Positions 49,901 through 52,543 of a stretch of 52,543 nt of DNA are shown piece after piece (the stretch's first letter is position 1; the number at the start of each line of letters is the position of its first letter). The translations under genes and the position numbers were made by a program. The notes beneath the pieces were generated by a model that had not been told where the DNA came from, did not search any database, and saw only the letters and a program-made list of their open reading frames with translations. Source of the stretch: Muribaculaceae bacterium (GTDB lineage: Bacteria; Bacteroidota; Bacteroidia; Bacteroidales; Muribaculaceae); NCBI GenBank assembly GCA_017619935.1, contig JAFZRJ010000010.1, forward strand, positions 1 to 52,543, read 5' to 3'.

Positions 49901-50821
49901 GATGAGAATATTGAGAACGGTACCGTGACTGCCGACAAGGCTGAGGCCGAGGAAGGCGAGATTGTGACCCTGACCGTCACTCCAGCCGAGGGATACCAGC
50001 TCGAGAACATCACCGTCTCTCCCGAGACGCTCGAACTCGAGGTGATTGTGGATGAGAACTACCAGTTCACCATGCCGGCCGACAACGTGACCGTGACCGC
50101 TACCTTCTCGTTGATTCCTCCCACGACTTACACCATCACCATCGATGAGAATATTGAGAACGGTACCGTCACAGCCGACAAGGCTGAGGCCGAGGAAGGC
50201 GAGATTGTGACTCTGACCGTCACTCCAGCCGAGGGCTACCAGCTCAAGACCATCACCGTCACTGGTGTGAACACCGATGTCCTGGCACCTGTGGACGAGA
50301 ACAACCAGTTCGAGATGCCCGCCGACGATGTATTCGTGACCGCCGAGTTCGAGGAGATTCCTCCCGTCGTGGTGGAAAGCGCTGTCACCTTCAACGCCGA
50401 GATTGAGCACGCCACCATTGAAGTGAGCGTGGATGGCGAACCCATCGTGAGCGGTGCTCTCGTGGCCGAAGGAACTGAGGTGACCGTTACCGTCACTCCC
50501 GAGAACGGATACTACGTGCAAAACATCTCTATCGTGACTGTGGACACCGCCGAGCCCGACGGACCCGCCGGAATGCCTCGTCGCGCCGATGTGAACGTCA
50601 CTCCTGGTGACAACAACACCTACACCTTCAACATGCCTGCTGAGCCCATCAACATCGACGTGACCATGGCTCAGCAGATCACCACTGGTATTTACGACCT
50701 GAACGTCAATGGCAACAAGGGCGTGAAGTATATCAATGCCATGGGTCAGGTGAGCGACCGTCCGTTCGAAGGCATCAACATCGTCATCGACGGCGACAAG
50801 GTCTACAAAGTAGTGAAATAA
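46988..50821 (+). CDS. Giant secreted protein: BspA-like repeats, SusE/F-like modules, InlB-type repeats, type IX-like tail (D)
   Basis: The 1277-residue protein has a signal peptide ending near AAA. A BspA-like region (about 22-300) is followed by two SusE/F-like modules (LYIAGSFTDWANG near 311, VYLAGTMTDWTTN near 411) and a second BspA-like region (about 515-800; FQAGKLYYKPVSETEVEI). Four InlB-type beta repeats follow (804-1130; ITIDENIENGTVTADK...MPADNVTVTATF), three of them with an 81-residue period. A fifth, divergent repeat carries a basic PRRA motif (P1197). The tail KYINAMGQVSDRPFEGINIV...YKVVK is type IX-like and matches the 34708-36522 protein. It probably acts as a surface adhesin; partner and function are unknown. 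Confidence 0.86.
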   Translation: MKKLLLSLCLLVATLAAAAADFQSGNLYFNILTEPADGNPGTVEVAPPPSGAYQLSSATGYTFPDVVTYNGNTYNVTAIGVRAFKDAKFTSSNSNKVYPMMWLGNNVQEIKAEAFMGCQLNLTGFRAAITTIDPSAYKDNKINWFNSSNSIYTSDGKGVILSQGGTHLSFFGGVHCSDTPSTSGFVTNYAVASSIVAIDDYAMSGNSKIVTLNLGSVQSIGKESCARMTALKTLTIPATATTIDADAFLGTTGITTLNVNLTEPVPGVVFDDAVYERLRDHVNFAANANIGAFQADPDWGKFFSNIYPKLYIAGSFTDWANGKLEMSCDNDGNYSITVADVPNGATFKFLNEDNTWFGGATNDETYRVHSGWCTDIDLSDTGKNFVVDGTGTLTFNVSADMKLTITGWATGVYLAGTMTDWTTNKVEMAINNGILTITSEMAANDEFKFIDYANNWYGATGSYVIDSDHLGIDLDVTTVNGGENFKVEQAGVYVLAFDKTNMKLNVTLAPFDATPFQAGKLYYKPVSETEVEIIPDPSGVPYTIELDNPNELTTQVTNSANSKVYTVIGIGEGAFEDGSIRTKASYNTTANSTGYFFFPNTITYVSANAFKNVTSQLFGLRLGNITSIDNTAFLNNHIVWFNTGMSGSVYKVSSESGNNGDNVGGLLYKEEEGVKTLLCFPGDRHRDYRKLKADGTNWVDNPNYTIATVADLSAYNVIGENAMYGNTNIKTLILGANLTAIETNAFKNATAITSITCNATVPPTGAVFEDAVIAACKDKLVIPAGTEAAYRADENWTKFFSPAYNVTIAEGITNGTVTADKETAIEGTTVTLTATPDEGYQLETLTVMNGETAVETTATETGATFLMPAADVTVSATFSLIPPPTFAITIDENIENGTVTADKEEAEEGDTVTLTVTPAEGYQLETITVNPETLELVVEVNENNQFIMPADNVTVTATFSLIPPTMYTITIDENIENGTVTADKAEAEEGEIVTLTVTPAEGYQLENITVSPETLELEVIVDENYQFTMPADNVTVTATFSLIPPTTYTITIDENIENGTVTADKAEAEEGEIVTLTVTPAEGYQLKTITVTGVNTDVLAPVDENNQFEMPADDVFVTAEFEEIPPVVVESAVTFNAEIEHATIEVSVDGEPIVSGALVAEGTEVTVTVTPENGYYVQNISIVTVDTAEPDGPAGMPRRADVNVTPGDNNTYTFNMPAEPINIDVTMAQQITTGIYDLNVNGNKGVKYINAMGQVSDRPFEGINIVIDGDKVYKVVK
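49397..50371 (+). repeat. Tandem 243-bp coding repeats (InlB-type)
   Basis: Repeat starts are at 49397, 49643, 49886 and 50129. The last three are exactly 243 bp apart (81 codons). The third and fourth copies are almost identical over their first 100 bases or more, which points to recent expansion or homogenisation. Confidence 0.88.
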
Positions 50822-50829
50822 GCTACCGA

Positions 50830-50899
50830 CTATAAGCCGAGGCAATAAGCCTTGAGTGAAACAAGTGGCGCGACCCTCACACGAGAGCCGCGCCACTGC
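50830..50899 (+). repeat. Intergenic element R3 (terminator-like)
   Basis: AGTGGCGCG (50864-50872) pairs with CGCGCCACT (50889-50897). Preceded by the same spaced AAGCC words as R1. It follows the second gene with the VNAMGQ/INAMGQ tail. Confidence 0.7.
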
Positions 50900-51007
50900 T
50901 ATAATAGTGCTGAAGGCACTACACACCTTATTATTCACACCAAATGGTTATTTTTGTGGTTATTGGCTTGCAAATGTGATTTATTTTTACTTAATTTGCA
51001 ACGAAAT

Positions 51008-51015
51008 TATATTTG
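51008..51015 (+). promoter_or_regulatory. -7 promoter element of the 51070 gene
   Basis: TATATTTG matches TAnnTTTG, 54 bases before the start codon. No clear -33 box at normal spacing. Confidence 0.5.
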
Positions 51016-51069
51016 CTACCGACATAAACTAATGAAATAACCCTATATTATTAACTAAATTCTTTTTCT

Positions 51070-52543
51070 ATGAAAAAACTTCTATTAACATTTTGTATGC
51101 TGGCGGCAACACTAGCCGCCACAGCAGCAGATTTCATGGTGACGACCTCCGGCGGCGATGTGTATTACAACATCGTCGATGCCGATGCCCTCACCTGCGA
51201 GTACGCCCCTAACCCCAACGGGCCGTACAACCTGACTTTTCCTTCAAGTTCAGTTTTAACCACTACAGTGACCAATCCTAACGATGGCAAAACCTACACG
51301 GTCATCGGTGTTGGTGAGAATGCCTTCAAGGATGGAACCATAAATTCTGATGCAAGTGGGGGCTCCGTTGCATACAACCACATGTGGTGGTGGCCCAATA
51401 CCATCACTTACATTAGGGCTGGTGCATTCGAAAACACCAAGAGTAATTTCCCGTGTGCTAGATTCAACTCCGGTTTTACACCTGGTTCCATTGACAAAGC
51501 TGCGTTCATCAACAACCGCATCAACCAGTTCAATCCAGCGGTATCGGGCAATTATTATAAGGTGACCGACTACAACGCTGGCAATACGGGTGATGCGGAA
51601 GGTCGCTCAGGTGCGCTCTATTGCGAAGAGAATGGCAAGAAGATTCTTCTTGTTTATGGTGGCGACCATCACCGTTCGTCATGGGAGAGAAAGCCTGATG
51701 GAACTTCAGCGGCTTCTAACCCTTATTACACGCTCACAACTAGAGTTGACTTGAGCGAGTTTAATATTATTGGCGAGAATGCGTTATATGGCAACCAAAA
51801 TTTGCAGCAGATTACTTTTGGCGCTGACCTAGAAGCTATCGAAACCGATGCTTTCAAGGGGGCAACAGCCATCACCACCATCATCTGCAATGCCACCACA
51901 CCCCCCACGGGTGCTGTATTTGAAGATGTCGTATATGAAAGTATCCGCGAGAGTGGCAACATCACCGTGCCTTCCGGCAGCCTCGATGCTTACAAGGCTG
52001 ATGCCAACTGGGGCCTATTTTGGGCCGCTCCCGCACAGAGAGTGCATATCGCCGAAGCTGAACATGGTGCTGTTGCAGCCGACAACATGAATCCCGAGGA
52101 CGGCGCAACGGTGACATTGACCGTGACACCGGATGCCGGATACAGACTCAAGGACATCAGTGTGCAGGCAGTCATCGATCCAGGCAACGCCCAGGCTCCC
52201 CACCGTGTCGAAGGCCCGGGTGTGGGTATCCCCGTGACCCTGACTACCGTCACCGAAGGCCAGACTTACACCTTTGAGATGCCCGTAGCTCCCTACGAGG
52301 TGTTGGTGACATCCGAGTTCGAACTCGTTGACTACACCGTCACCGTGGCCGATGGCATTGAGAACGGTACCGTGGAGGCCGACAAACAGACCGCCAACTA
52401 CGGCGAGGCCGTGACGCTGACCGTCACTCCAGCCACTGGCTATGAGCTGGCTTCGCTGACCTACACCGTTGAGGGCGCAGACCCCGTGACCATCGAGAAC
52501 GGCACGTTCAACATGCCCGCGGCCGACGTCACCATCAACGCAA
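51070..52543 (+). CDS. Secreted BspA-like / InlB-repeat protein, 3' end cut off (E)
   Basis: The frame is open for 491 codons from ATG 51070 to the window edge. The signal peptide (MKKLLLTFCMLAATLAATAA) closely resembles that of gene D. A BspA-like region (about 22-320; FNIIGENALYGNQNLQQITF, TVPSGSLDAYKADANWG) is followed by at least two InlB-type repeats (VHIAEAEHGAVAADNMN..., VTVADGIENGTVEADKQ...). The order matches the second half of D, so a type IX-like tail rather than a dockerin-like one is the expectation, but the C-terminus lies outside the window. It probably starts its own transcript after element R3. Confidence 0.85.
   Translation, partial: MKKLLLTFCMLAATLAATAADFMVTTSGGDVYYNIVDADALTCEYAPNPNGPYNLTFPSSSVLTTTVTNPNDGKTYTVIGVGENAFKDGTINSDASGGSVAYNHMWWWPNTITYIRAGAFENTKSNFPCARFNSGFTPGSIDKAAFINNRINQFNPAVSGNYYKVTDYNAGNTGDAEGRSGALYCEENGKKILLVYGGDHHRSSWERKPDGTSAASNPYYTLTTRVDLSEFNIIGENALYGNQNLQQITFGADLEAIETDAFKGATAITTIICNATTPPTGAVFEDVVYESIRESGNITVPSGSLDAYKADANWGLFWAAPAQRVHIAEAEHGAVAADNMNPEDGATVTLTVTPDAGYRLKDISVQAVIDPGNAQAPHRVEGPGVGIPVTLTTVTEGQTYTFEMPVAPYEVLVTSEFELVDYTVTVADGIENGTVEADKQTANYGEAVTLTVTPATGYELASLTYTVEGADPVTIENGTFNMPAADVTINA

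Noticed and set aside
49187-50938. A 583-codon open frame on the minus strand opposite the InlB-type repeats
   Set aside because: It is histidine/glycine-rich low-complexity translation, lies antisense to a clear gene, and mirrors the codon bias of the repeats.
1-52543. tRNA and rRNA genes
   Set aside because: I saw no cloverleaf with TTCGA-type arm or rRNA-like segment. In Bacteroides I recall tRNA genes following hpf, but here a terminator and the convergent hyd operon follow.

Overview
The window reads as chromosomal DNA of an anaerobic member of the Bacteroidales (a Muribaculaceae- or Prevotellaceae-like lineage is my guess; the genus cannot be told). Support: promoters of the Bacteroidota type (TTG/TTTG about 20 bases before TAnnTTTG) precede many genes, Shine-Dalgarno sequences are almost absent, and the content is typical of the order: a BtuB/BtuG cobalamin locus, SusE/F-like and calycin-like secreted proteins, PCMD and PorT-like proteins, BspA-type leucine-rich repeat proteins, an rpsU-xerC-hpf cluster and a group A3 [FeFe]-hydrogenase. 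There are no rRNA or tRNA genes, CRISPR arrays, transposases or prophage genes, and no gene-free stretch longer than 300 bases.

Layout. 1-3422 (minus): three secreted calycin-like/SusE-F-like proteins, the first cut by the left edge. 3594-4295 (plus): a small DKNYY lipoprotein. 4379-10088 (minus): a cobalamin-riboswitch-controlled operon (btuB, btuG, two further surface proteins). 10168-13788 (minus): a SemiSWEET transporter and a tricorn-like S41 protease. 14071-18263 (plus): an NADH-dependent bifurcating-type hydrogenase operon hydB-hydA-hydC with a candidate Rex operator. 18403-19923 (minus): hpf, xerC, rpsU. 20189-21706 (minus): a GLUG-type adhesin. 21864-27931 (plus): pyrC, a Ca2+-type P-ATPase and a WbpM/CapD-like sugar-nucleotide dehydratase. 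28088-32813 (plus): a PCMD lipoprotein, an outer-membrane barrel and two further secreted proteins. 33023-52543 (plus): large secreted proteins, mostly BspA-like repeats, including a tandemly duplicated two-gene unit; the last is cut by the right edge.

The unifying theme is a secretome built on shared C-terminal modules. Eleven complete proteins end in a type I dockerin-like module (GDxNGDGxVDVxDVN plus INIIL, usually twice), while three end in a type IX-like C-terminal tail (VNAMGQ...KVVK type). No cohesin, scaffoldin or glycoside hydrolase is visible, so these modules are more likely a surface-attachment or assembly code than a classical cellulosome. One dockerin protein sits in the vitamin B12 operon, where the relatives known to me are surface-exposed, which supports a role in surface display.

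The most unusual nucleotide-level signals are: (i) short arrays with an exact 9-base period (CTCNGAGNN) between the repeat-protein genes, whose variable bases co-vary to keep hairpins intact; and (ii) two extended complements of the 16S rRNA 3' tail in the rpsU-xerC-hpf cluster, in a phylum where Shine-Dalgarno sequences are normally not used. Together the latter suggest control of ribosome-associated genes by anti-Shine-Dalgarno availability.
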